A stretch of DNA of 39,877 bases from a virus: the IMG/VR virus record IMGVR_UViG_3300035670_000549, positions 1 through 39,877 of that record. The stretch is one strand, 5' to 3'. Below the pieces are notes generated by a model. It saw only the letters and a program-made list of their open reading frames with translations. It made no database searches and was not told the origin of the DNA. Position 1 is the stretch's first letter. Each line of letters opens with the position of its first letter. A program made the position numbers and the translations under genes. Below are positions 28,070 through 36,682 of the stretch, one piece after another.

Positions 28070-29759
28070 TCTATTCATAAAACTTGGCCTGAAATCAGAT
28101 GATTTTGATAAGGGTATCGATAAGGCAAAGAACAAAACAAATGCGTTTGCCAATGGCATGAAAAAAATAGGCGGCATGATTGCTGCTGCTTTTGCCGTTG
28201 AGCGGGTTGCTGCTTTTGTCGGGGAATTGACTAAATTATCCGGTGAAGCGGAGGGCGTTCGGGCTGCGTTTGAACGGATTAATGGCGGGCGTTATTTGGA
28301 TGAAATGAAGCAAGCCACAGCCGGAACCGTTTCAGAATTAGAATTGATGAAGCGCGCTGTTTCAGCAAATAACCTCGGGATACCTATTGAAAATCTCGCA
28401 TCGTTGTTTGAGTTTGCAGCAAAACGCGCTCAGGATACCGGCGAATCTGTTGACTTTTTGGTTAATTCAATCGTTACAGGGATCGGAAGGAAATCACCGT
28501 TAATACTTGACAACTTAGGAATTTCAGCCATACAGCTTAAGGAAAAGCTGAAAGGCGTTGGAATGGAAACGGCTTCGGTTGCTCAGGTTGCTGCTGCTGT
28601 TGGTGAAATTGCTGCTGATTCTATGCGTGTTTCAGGTGGAATAATAGAAACCAACGCAACAAAAATACAACAGTTGCGGGCTGCGTGGATGGACTTTAAA
28701 ACAGAGTTGGCCACATCGCCGGAAATATCAAACGCAATCGGTAAAGAATTAGATGACCTGAAAAACATATTTGAGGTTGTTTTTTCGGATAATCTTTCAA
28801 ACTATGAAAAGTTCATCGGCCTGACTTCATTGGGCGGCAAAAATATGCAAATCCTTGCAGATAAATCAAGGGCATTTAAAAACCAACAGAAAGCCGCTGC
28901 CGATGCTATTGATGAATATTCAGCAAATATTCAGGCAGGACGCGCACCATTAGAGCAAAAGATTGAAACGGAAGAAAAACACGTCCAAACAATCGGAGAA
29001 TTAAAAGCCGAAATTGACACGCTTAAAAGCTCGCTGGATAGCTTCAATATTTCGCAGGGTGCTGAAATTCAGTCAACATTGCGGCAAATACAGGCAAAGG
29101 AAAAATTACTCAAAACCCTGACTGAATTACAATCTGTTCAGGCAAGGACTGCGACACCGGAAAGGATGCAAACCATCGGCGGAAATCCAACGGTAACCGG
29201 TCCGCAACTTGATACAGGATTGGAAATTGGCAAACTTGACGCGCTCGCACAAAAGAATAAAGAGATCGTTGAGAAAATGACAAAGGATTGGACACAATTT
29301 AACAACGATTTGAACAGCCTTATTACGGACGGAATTGTTAATATGATTGATGAATTTGCTTATTCGCTTGGTCAGCTTGTTTCCGGAGAAATTAATCTTA
29401 GCGGCTTTTTTGCTAACATACTTGGGCAATTCGGTCAGTTTTTGGGACAAATGGGTAAACTATTGATAGCTTTCGGAGTTGCTCAGCTTGCATTTGGTGA
29501 ATCGCTAAAAAACATATTTAATCCTGCCAATGCTCCAATTTTGATAGCTGCGGGTGCTGCTTTGGTTGCAATATCCGGCGCGATTGGTGGACTTGCAAAA
29601 TCAATGAGTTCAGGCGGTGGTGGATCAACGGCTGCCGGACAGCAAGCATACAAGGTGCAAACCGTAAACGCACAAGATCAAAAACTTGTCGCAAAGGTAT
29701 CAGGCAGAGATTTAGCTTTTGTACTTGAAAAACGAACTAACGTCATGGGGAGGACATAA
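28056..29759 (+). CDS. Tape measure protein, 567 aa
   Basis: Sets tail length and forms the DNA exit channel. The N-terminus (KIADLFIKLGLKSDDFDKGI) is the standard tape measure start. Hydrophobic segments occur at about 36-57 (KKIGGMIAAAFAVERVAAFV) and 455-515 (FFANILGQFGQFLGQMGKLL, ILIAAGAALVAISGAIGGLA). A coiled-coil region lies at about 310-370. The C-terminal Gly/Ser stretch (SSGGGGSTAAGQQ) precedes a short tail. It is short for the family, so the tail should be short. Confidence 0.9.
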   Translation: MKIADLFIKLGLKSDDFDKGIDKAKNKTNAFANGMKKIGGMIAAAFAVERVAAFVGELTKLSGEAEGVRAAFERINGGRYLDEMKQATAGTVSELELMKRAVSANNLGIPIENLASLFEFAAKRAQDTGESVDFLVNSIVTGIGRKSPLILDNLGISAIQLKEKLKGVGMETASVAQVAAAVGEIAADSMRVSGGIIETNATKIQQLRAAWMDFKTELATSPEISNAIGKELDDLKNIFEVVFSDNLSNYEKFIGLTSLGGKNMQILADKSRAFKNQQKAAADAIDEYSANIQAGRAPLEQKIETEEKHVQTIGELKAEIDTLKSSLDSFNISQGAEIQSTLRQIQAKEKLLKTLTELQSVQARTATPERMQTIGGNPTVTGPQLDTGLEIGKLDALAQKNKEIVEKMTKDWTQFNNDLNSLITDGIVNMIDEFAYSLGQLVSGEINLSGFFANILGQFGQFLGQMGKLLIAFGVAQLAFGESLKNIFNPANAPILIAAGAALVAISGAIGGLAKSMSSGGGGSTAAGQQAYKVQTVNAQDQKLVAKVSGRDLAFVLEKRTNVMGRT

Positions 29760-31696
29760 TGGCATACGGATTAAAATATTATGGCAGTTTTAAAGACTAT
29801 TTTGACAGGACTGTACTTATCAACATTTCTGAACGCGATTACTCCGGCGCAACGACTGAAATGAAATTGGCGGGTGCTGCATTGGAATATTCCGGCAGCA
29901 ATAGCGAATTATTTACGCCTATTATTACAAGCTCGCTGACTATCAACGTAGTTTCAGAAACCAACTTCCAATACATTGATTTGTATTCATCAGATGCAAC
30001 AAAATACAAAGTAGTGGTTCAGATTGATACGGTTGATCATTGGATCGGTTTTATCATCCCTGACTTATTTACGGAGCCTTATGTTGGTGCGCCTTACATC
30101 AGTCAGATAGTCGCAACGGACGGCGTTAAGAATTTGGAAAATGAGGAATTTGATATAACGTCAGTTTCCAACCAAATATCAATCTTAGCGCATTGTCTAA
30201 ATAAGATTGAAGAAGGACGCGGCTATTATGATAGCATCAATATTTACGAGGAAAATCAAAACTATACATCGGATTACACGCCACTAACACAGACTTATGT
30301 CGATTGCAACCGATATACAGGAAAGAATTGCTATGAAGTGATACAAGATATTTGCCTGAATTACGGAGCGCGGCTTTATCAGAAAGATGGGGCTTGGCAT
30401 ATCGTTTCTGTGCATGAATTTAAAGGTAGTTTATCTGTTCGTGCGTGGTATGGAGGAACAGCACCACAAACTCCGGCTACTTATGATCCTGAACTATTGA
30501 TCGGAAATGCGGAGGATAATAAAGTGGCTAATGTTGATCAAACGCTGAATATCCTTCCGGGGTGGAAAAAATACAACACACTGATTGATCTGAAAAAGAA
30601 AGAATCATTTATACTTAATTATGATTTTTCGGAATGGGTAATTACAGGATATGTTACGCGAAGAAATGCGATTTGGGAACCTGTAAATTGGCCCGGGACG
30701 GCAGCAACGCGGCGAACAGTTACCGGAAGCGAATCATACTTGTTTTTTACAGACGTAAATTCAACGCCTCAGAAATTCATTACACAAACGATTAATAATT
30801 TCTTTGAGGGTGATCGAAGATTGAAATTTGATATTGAATTTGCAATTTTGCGTGATCGTGTTGCGCCAGGTAATCAGGCGGAATTTTGGATCAGGGTAGA
30901 AATGTATGACGGTGGATCAAATTACTATTATCTTAACTCAAACGGCGCATGGGAAACATCATTGGTGTATATCAACTTGGAAAATGTTCAGCAAACTGAT
31001 GGCCCAACATGGCAAAAATATTCAGTAATTAGTGATGATATTCCGTGCAATGGATCACTTTATGTTTCTGTTTACGCTTCAAGTGATGGACAATTAGCAT
31101 TAAAAACAGTCAAGGGTGAAATCATAAGCCCTGAACAGGTTGTTTATCCTGACACGTTTACACATGAAAATCCGGTAAACGTTCAAAATAATTACATACC
31201 GGATGATATTGAATTAATGACATCCGATTTTCCTGACTATTTGAATGATGATGAATTAACGCCAACTGATGACGTGGCCAACGAGCAGCATATTTACTAC
31301 GGAGGGTTATTTCTGGATTCATCAAAATCTACAGTCACACAACAATGGCAGACAGCCGCGAAAATTGCCACAGAAGGATTCACAAACGCAAAACATCTTC
31401 ACAAAATTGTTGCCGATGAAAAACTGATTATGTCAATCCCGCAATGGGCAATTACAGGAACGATACTCAGCGAAAATCTGAAACCGGATTCCTGCATTAT
31501 TGATTACGGCGTGAACAACAAAAAATACCTGTTTTGCAACGGCGTATTTGACCTACAATCGGCACAATGCAATGGAACGTTTATTGAAATCGGGGCATAT
31601 TCCGGCGGAGATTGGATTCTGGCAGATGGAACTTGGAATGATGATGGAATTTGGATTGACGGCGAAACATGGAACGACACTGATCCGACACCATAA
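29759..31696 (+). CDS. Tail tip/baseplate protein, 645 aa
   Basis: The first gene after the tape measure, touching it by one base. The N-terminal 120 residues (YGLKYYGSFKDYFDRTVLIN, ISERDYSGATTEMKLAGAAL) resemble the distal-tail/tail-tip domain common in Bacteroidota siphophages. A C-type-lectin or jelly-roll-like beta region (FILNYDFSEWVITGYVTRRN to VYASSDGQLALKTVKGEI) lies at about 280-460. The C-terminus has tandem Trp-Asp motifs (DWILADGTWNDDGIWIDGET). It probably links tube to fibres. Exact family not recognised. Confidence 0.75.
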   Translation: MAYGLKYYGSFKDYFDRTVLINISERDYSGATTEMKLAGAALEYSGSNSELFTPIITSSLTINVVSETNFQYIDLYSSDATKYKVVVQIDTVDHWIGFIIPDLFTEPYVGAPYISQIVATDGVKNLENEEFDITSVSNQISILAHCLNKIEEGRGYYDSINIYEENQNYTSDYTPLTQTYVDCNRYTGKNCYEVIQDICLNYGARLYQKDGAWHIVSVHEFKGSLSVRAWYGGTAPQTPATYDPELLIGNAEDNKVANVDQTLNILPGWKKYNTLIDLKKKESFILNYDFSEWVITGYVTRRNAIWEPVNWPGTAATRRTVTGSESYLFFTDVNSTPQKFITQTINNFFEGDRRLKFDIEFAILRDRVAPGNQAEFWIRVEMYDGGSNYYYLNSNGAWETSLVYINLENVQQTDGPTWQKYSVISDDIPCNGSLYVSVYASSDGQLALKTVKGEIISPEQVVYPDTFTHENPVNVQNNYIPDDIELMTSDFPDYLNDDELTPTDDVANEQHIYYGGLFLDSSKSTVTQQWQTAAKIATEGFTNAKHLHKIVADEKLIMSIPQWAITGTILSENLKPDSCIIDYGVNNKKYLFCNGVFDLQSAQCNGTFIEIGAYSGGDWILADGTWNDDGIWIDGETWNDTDPTP

Positions 31697-31724
31697 AATG
31701 ATTAATAATTAAAATTTATAGGTT

Positions 31725-32477
31725 ATGAAAAAGTTATCAATTTTATCAATATTGCTTTTGTTTTCTGTAATGGCATTTGCTCAGCCGTTTTCTACAATCA
31801 ATAACGGAGATGCAGGGAGTACAGTTCGTGCAACATTAAACAGCGCATTGGATTACCTCGATGGGTTAGGGGTTGATATTGAATATTCAGTTGACACAAC
31901 GTCATGGCATTATCCCTGGGCTTCGGGTGACAGGTATGTCCGATATTCGTCCGATTACGGAACTTCGTGGACAGATCCTATTTATCTGTTTTACGATCAA
32001 TCATTTGACACTTTGACAACCTCGCTGATAATTCTCGGAGGTGACACAGTTAGTTCATTCGTTGAAACGCAAGGGTGGGACTCTCTCACATTCTCATCAA
32101 ATTATCTTTATTGGTGGTATAACGGATCAAAATTAGATTCTACACAATTAACAATACCAAGTACAATGATTTACAAAATTTCATTACCAACATCAACAAC
32201 AGTAGCCGGCCGGTGTTCTGCAGCCGTAGAAGGGACAGATTACCCAACCGGTTGGACAGTGGAAGCCGGAACATCGGCAGTAGACTTGAAAGTTACGCAC
32301 GGATTAGGGCGAAGAGTTGCTTCAGTTACGATATTTAGCGTTACCGGGACACAGGAACGGCAGCTATTTAATAATGCAGCCTATTCCGGCATTTACACAG
32401 ACACGGCCAACGAACTGGTTATTGAAAGTTTGGCCACAGTTCAGAAAGAAATTTCTATTTACATCACATTTGAATAA
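31725..32477 (+). CDS. Secreted-type tail/adhesin-region protein, 250 aa
   Basis: Residues 1-19 (MKKLSILSILLLFSVMAFA, then QPF) form a Sec signal with A-Q cleavage. The mature protein begins with a phage-tail-fibre-like start (SYSVDTTSWHYPWASGDRYVR-type, here EYSVDTTSWHYPWASGDRYV). It ends in a beta domain (GLGRRVASVTIFSVTGTQER). Its location between tail tip and fibre genes suggests a virion or adhesin component. The signal is odd for such a protein. Confidence 0.7.
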   Translation: MKKLSILSILLLFSVMAFAQPFSTINNGDAGSTVRATLNSALDYLDGLGVDIEYSVDTTSWHYPWASGDRYVRYSSDYGTSWTDPIYLFYDQSFDTLTTSLIILGGDTVSSFVETQGWDSLTFSSNYLYWWYNGSKLDSTQLTIPSTMIYKISLPTSTTVAGRCSAAVEGTDYPTGWTVEAGTSAVDLKVTHGLGRRVASVTIFSVTGTQERQLFNNAAYSGIYTDTANELVIESLATVQKEISIYITFE

Positions 32478-32483
32478 CCAGAA

Positions 32484-35400
32484 ATGAAAAAACTAATCAC
32501 AATACTACTGTTTTTTTTTAGCCTGTCGGTAATCGGACAGGATGAAATATACCTGCCGGACGTGGCATGGAGGACGAATGTAGATTCAGTAATTTTGCTG
32601 AACACGGATACCTTTTTGGTGAAGGTTGATCCTATTGATCCAAACGAACCAGGGGCGATTAATCGGGTGATCGGAAACTATTTGAAGGATTATGTAGGGC
32701 ATACTTATAAGATCATTGACAGCACATCAACAACGATTACCGTAATTGATTTGCTTGGCATTGGAACAGGCCCGCAACAGGGAAGGCAGGGCATAGTTTA
32801 CAGAACGGTAAACGAAGGAATTGCGCCATATCTTGCACCAATTTTTTATAATCAGCTTGATAATTCAGCACTTGATTATTCGAGATCTGTTGAACTTGAT
32901 GTGATTTACCGGAATTTTGACAATTATATCCATGATACAATTTGGTCAAATATCAATTCAGCTGCTCGATTGTGGGGTGGTCGTATTTGGGATAATGGCG
33001 ATGGAACAGTCGCAATTGGTGCAGGCGCAGGACTTGTGAAAGATGAAGATACAGGGCCGGAAGATATACCAATGTCAATTAATGAAGGTCAGGCAGCACA
33101 TCTTTTCTACGTAACCTGGGATTCAGTCGCATCGCTTTCGTTAACCGATGATGCATACAATTACATTTATTTAGACGGAACCGACACCACAATGAAAGCA
33201 ACCACTAATTTTTATTCAATATCATTTACCGAAGATTTCACGGTCGGAAGGGCTTATCGAAATGGGAATGATATTGTCGTGCGTCTTTGTGGTACAAACC
33301 TATGGAATTTTAACCGTAGAGTTCAGTTATTCGGGGAAGAAGTTTTTCCTGTTGTTCGTGGAACCGGATTGATTTTGGGTGAAGCGGGAACACGAAACAT
33401 CACAGTAACGGCGGGTATTCTTTGGGCGGAACTTGTGAACCGGTTTTCCGTTGATGCTTTTGATAGTTCAGCTGCCGATACTTTCAGTTATTGGTATCGC
33501 GATGGTTTAGGTGATTGGACGCAGGTAACAGGCAATTCACAAATTAATAACCTGAATTACGATGATGGCGATGGCACTTTAGGAACGCTTACTGCAAACA
33601 GATATGGCGTTCATTGGGTTTACGTGGTGCATGATGGAACGGTTCATGTAATCTACGGTCAAGGAGATTACGTTTTAGCCAATGCTCAATTAGCCACACC
33701 TCCATCAACAATACCAGGGCTTTTGGATTCGTATGCTACATTGGTTGGTAAAATAATAATTCAGAAAAGTTCAGACAGTTTCTATTCAACAGAATCGGCG
33801 TTTACTACATTCTTTCAGGTTACAGCCGCATCATCACACAATGATCTCTCAGGATTACAGGGAGGAACAGGCGGTGAATATTATCACCTGACAAGTGCGG
33901 AGTTAGTAAAATTGCAGGATTCAGCTTTGATTGCAGAAACTGATCCATATTACGCAGCAGACAGTGCAAGTATTATTTGGTTTTCTGATACTATCGCAAC
34001 CATCGCGACTAAATATGATCTTGACACGCTAAATGTGAGTAATTCAGGATGGACTGATAACGGAACTAACATAACCTTAACGACAACGACAGACACAATA
34101 AGAATAGGTGATTTTGCTGAAACACCTGCACCTTTTGAGATGAGGGTTTCGTCTGAATATGCTGTCATGTCAATCGAAAACTCATCATCAACAGGCAGTT
34201 CACCAGCAGCTATATCGGCTTATTCAGATGTTGCGACTGGCGGCGTTGGCGTGTATGGCTATGGGAATAAATACGGATTTGAAGGCGTAACTCCATTGGG
34301 CAGTTCAGGGGCCGGTGTGTATGGATCTGGGGCAATAGGCGTTGCGGGTAGCGGTTCATCTTTGGATTTAAGGGCGCAGGGTTCAGGTATAATTGAAGGC
34401 AAAGACGGGTCAGCTCCTGCGACTCCTGCGTCAGGATATTGGAGGATGTGGGGTGCAACAGATAGCTTATATTTTATCAATGACGGCGGAACGGTTTTTA
34501 ACCTTACCGAAACCGGAAGCGCAGGAGCCGAAACTGATCCTGTGTATGCAACGGATTCGGCGAGTATCGTTTGGTTTTCCGATCTTGACACTTTGTCGTT
34601 TATCAGAACCGAAAGTGATCCGGTTTATATCAATGACACGTCAAACATAGCTTATCTGAATCAGGCAAATACATTTTCACAGGATCAGTCGATTGACAAA
34701 ACAAACGCAAAATTCAACATCTATGAAAACGGAACATCGGGAGAAGCGGGATTTCAGCTATACAATCAGGCTAATTCATTAGCGGCAAAATTCGCTTGGA
34801 ATGACGCGTCAAACTATGGATTAGTCGGAACCGTTACATCCAACCCTTTTTACATTAGTGCAGCAAATACCGTTTATCAGGAAGTTGCCACAACCGGAGC
34901 CATGAAATTCAATTCATACGGATCAGGGACGTTTACCGGAACAGCTGCCAAATGGCTTGCGGTTGATGCAGGGGGAAATATCATAGAGGAAGATGCACCG
35001 ACAGGAGGCGGAGGAGGGGGTGACGTTTACAAATCAGGAACTCCGGCTGATAATTATATCGCTGTTTGGACAAACGACAGCACTATTGAAGGAACAAACG
35101 GATTATTCTATGATGGAAGTTATTTGGGAACAGGCGATGGAGATTGGATTACAATTTATGAAAATAATCAAACGACATATGACTTTTTCAAAATAAGTCC
35201 GGCTTTTTCTTCATCAAGTCCGGTTGCAAATATTTGGTACATTGGATGGGACAATTCTCTCGTAGATGCTGACATAACAGGGGGCCTTAGTTTTGACAAT
35301 GCGAACAATAAAGTATTGACATATGGCACAACGGCATTTCAGGCAAACAAGCTATATGATGATGATGGAGATGTGGGAAGTGCAGGGCAAGTATTTTCAA

Positions 35401-36317
35401 GTACAGGTAGCGGAACCGACTGGATCACTGCCGGTGGAAATGTTTCAAATACCGGAACACCTGTAAATAATCAGGTTGCAATATGGACTAATTCAACAAC
35501 AATAGAGGGGGATGCCGATTTTACATTTGACGGAACAAGCGTTGATATTACAGGAAATGTAGAGGGTGCTGCTTTTCTCGGTAAAGAGCAGGGATCGGTT
35601 TCAACTCCAGGATCGGGTCATGGTATTTATTATGCAGATACAGATGGTTATGGATATTACGTTAACGATGACGGAACAAATTATAGGCTTAGCGTTTTTC
35701 AAAATTCAACGTATGGTATTTATGCAAGCACAGACATAGGCATAAATACAACTGCTGTTTCAGGGGTATCGCTTTATGTTACAGCAAGCGGAACTGATTC
35801 AGGAGCAGGGCAATTTGTGACAACATCATCGGCTGGCAATTCGGCTGCCGTAGTCGGCCAACATACTTATACTTCTGGAACTATTTATGGCGGTTATTTC
35901 ACAGCCAACGAAAGCGCGGGAGGCGTTGGAGTTTATGGGGCCGGTGATGCTTATGACTTTTATGCGGGAGGATCAGGAACGGATTACGGCACATCATCAT
36001 CTATTAGGTGGAAAAATAACGTGGTTCCAATTTCTAATCCTTTGCGAAAATTAAGCAAGATTGATGGTGTTTATTTTGATTGGGACCAGGAACACGGCGG
36101 AAAACATTCAGTCGGATTTATTGCTGAACAAGTCGGAGAAGTATTGCCTGAAATCGTTGACTATGAAAAGGATTCTGAGTATGCAATAGGAATGGATTAC
36201 AGTAAAATAACGCCATTACTTGTTGAAGCGGTTAAGGCGCAGCAAAAACAGATCAATATCATGTATGTTGTGATCGGGTTGATGTTTGTAATTTTGATCT
36301 GGAAAATAAAGAAGTAA
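32484..36317 (+). CDS. Large tail fibre with signal peptide and C-terminal S74 chaperone, 1277 aa
   Basis: Receptor-contacting fibre. A Sec-like N-terminus (MKKLITILLFFFSLSVIGQD) opens it. Long beta-repeat regions follow, including repeated ETDPYYAADSASIIWFSD-type segments at about 487, 685 and 711. The C-terminal domain from about residue 1172 aligns with the Peptidase_S74 intramolecular chaperone (SSIRWKNNV for SDRRLKTNI, then GVYFDWDQEHGGKHSVGFIA, EQVGEVLPEIVDYEKDSEYA). The catalytic-type Ser and Lys are present. A membrane helix (MYVVIGLMFVILIW) follows the domain. The S74 part is normally self-cleaved after trimerisation. Confidence 0.88.
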   Translation: MKKLITILLFFFSLSVIGQDEIYLPDVAWRTNVDSVILLNTDTFLVKVDPIDPNEPGAINRVIGNYLKDYVGHTYKIIDSTSTTITVIDLLGIGTGPQQGRQGIVYRTVNEGIAPYLAPIFYNQLDNSALDYSRSVELDVIYRNFDNYIHDTIWSNINSAARLWGGRIWDNGDGTVAIGAGAGLVKDEDTGPEDIPMSINEGQAAHLFYVTWDSVASLSLTDDAYNYIYLDGTDTTMKATTNFYSISFTEDFTVGRAYRNGNDIVVRLCGTNLWNFNRRVQLFGEEVFPVVRGTGLILGEAGTRNITVTAGILWAELVNRFSVDAFDSSAADTFSYWYRDGLGDWTQVTGNSQINNLNYDDGDGTLGTLTANRYGVHWVYVVHDGTVHVIYGQGDYVLANAQLATPPSTIPGLLDSYATLVGKIIIQKSSDSFYSTESAFTTFFQVTAASSHNDLSGLQGGTGGEYYHLTSAELVKLQDSALIAETDPYYAADSASIIWFSDTIATIATKYDLDTLNVSNSGWTDNGTNITLTTTTDTIRIGDFAETPAPFEMRVSSEYAVMSIENSSSTGSSPAAISAYSDVATGGVGVYGYGNKYGFEGVTPLGSSGAGVYGSGAIGVAGSGSSLDLRAQGSGIIEGKDGSAPATPASGYWRMWGATDSLYFINDGGTVFNLTETGSAGAETDPVYATDSASIVWFSDLDTLSFIRTESDPVYINDTSNIAYLNQANTFSQDQSIDKTNAKFNIYENGTSGEAGFQLYNQANSLAAKFAWNDASNYGLVGTVTSNPFYISAANTVYQEVATTGAMKFNSYGSGTFTGTAAKWLAVDAGGNIIEEDAPTGGGGGGDVYKSGTPADNYIAVWTNDSTIEGTNGLFYDGSYLGTGDGDWITIYENNQTTYDFFKISPAFSSSSPVANIWYIGWDNSLVDADITGGLSFDNANNKVLTYGTTAFQANKLYDDDGDVGSAGQVFSSTGSGTDWITAGGNVSNTGTPVNNQVAIWTNSTTIEGDADFTFDGTSVDITGNVEGAAFLGKEQGSVSTPGSGHGIYYADTDGYGYYVNDDGTNYRLSVFQNSTYGIYASTDIGINTTAVSGVSLYVTASGTDSGAGQFVTTSSAGNSAAVVGQHTYTSGTIYGGYFTANESAGGVGVYGAGDAYDFYAGGSGTDYGTSSSIRWKNNVVPISNPLRKLSKIDGVYFDWDQEHGGKHSVGFIAEQVGEVLPEIVDYEKDSEYAIGMDYSKITPLLVEAVKAQQKQINIMYVVIGLMFVILIWKIKK

Positions 36318-36374
36318 AATAATTTAATTTGATAAAATCTATTTAATTCACTAATTTTATAAAAAATTTCTATC

Positions 36375-36680
36375 ATGAAAATATCAGGAAGCATTGTATT
36401 AGCATCGGTCAGGGAAATCACAGGCATTGTTCCGTTAGACGGGCGGTTTTCAGTTCAATTGCTATCGACCAATTTATCCGGTGAAACGACACTGAATTTG
36501 TATCTGTCAGCGGATGGCACAAATTGGGATATTGCACAGGAAGCCGGAGCGGACATTGAGGATAGCATTGTCGATGATGTGACAAAAGTATTGTCATTCG
36601 AGGCTGATCCGGCAATGTATTACAAGATCGTTTTTGCAGGGGCAACAACAGGGACTGTTTCATATGTGAAAAACTATTAA
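36375..36680 (+). CDS. Small tail-module protein, 101 aa
   Basis: All-beta protein (ISGSIVLASVREITGIVPLD, GRFSVQLLSTNLSGETTLNL) ending FAGATTGTVSYVKNY. The size and Thr/Ser/Gly-rich sandwich look like a small adhesion or fibre-attachment domain. It starts 57 nt after the fibre gene, behind an AT-rich spacer without a recognisable promoter, and ends 2 nt before the next ATG. Family not recognised. Confidence 0.65.
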   Translation: MKISGSIVLASVREITGIVPLDGRFSVQLLSTNLSGETTLNLYLSADGTNWDIAQEAGADIEDSIVDDVTKVLSFEADPAMYYKIVFAGATTGTVSYVKNY

Positions 36681-36682
36681 TC

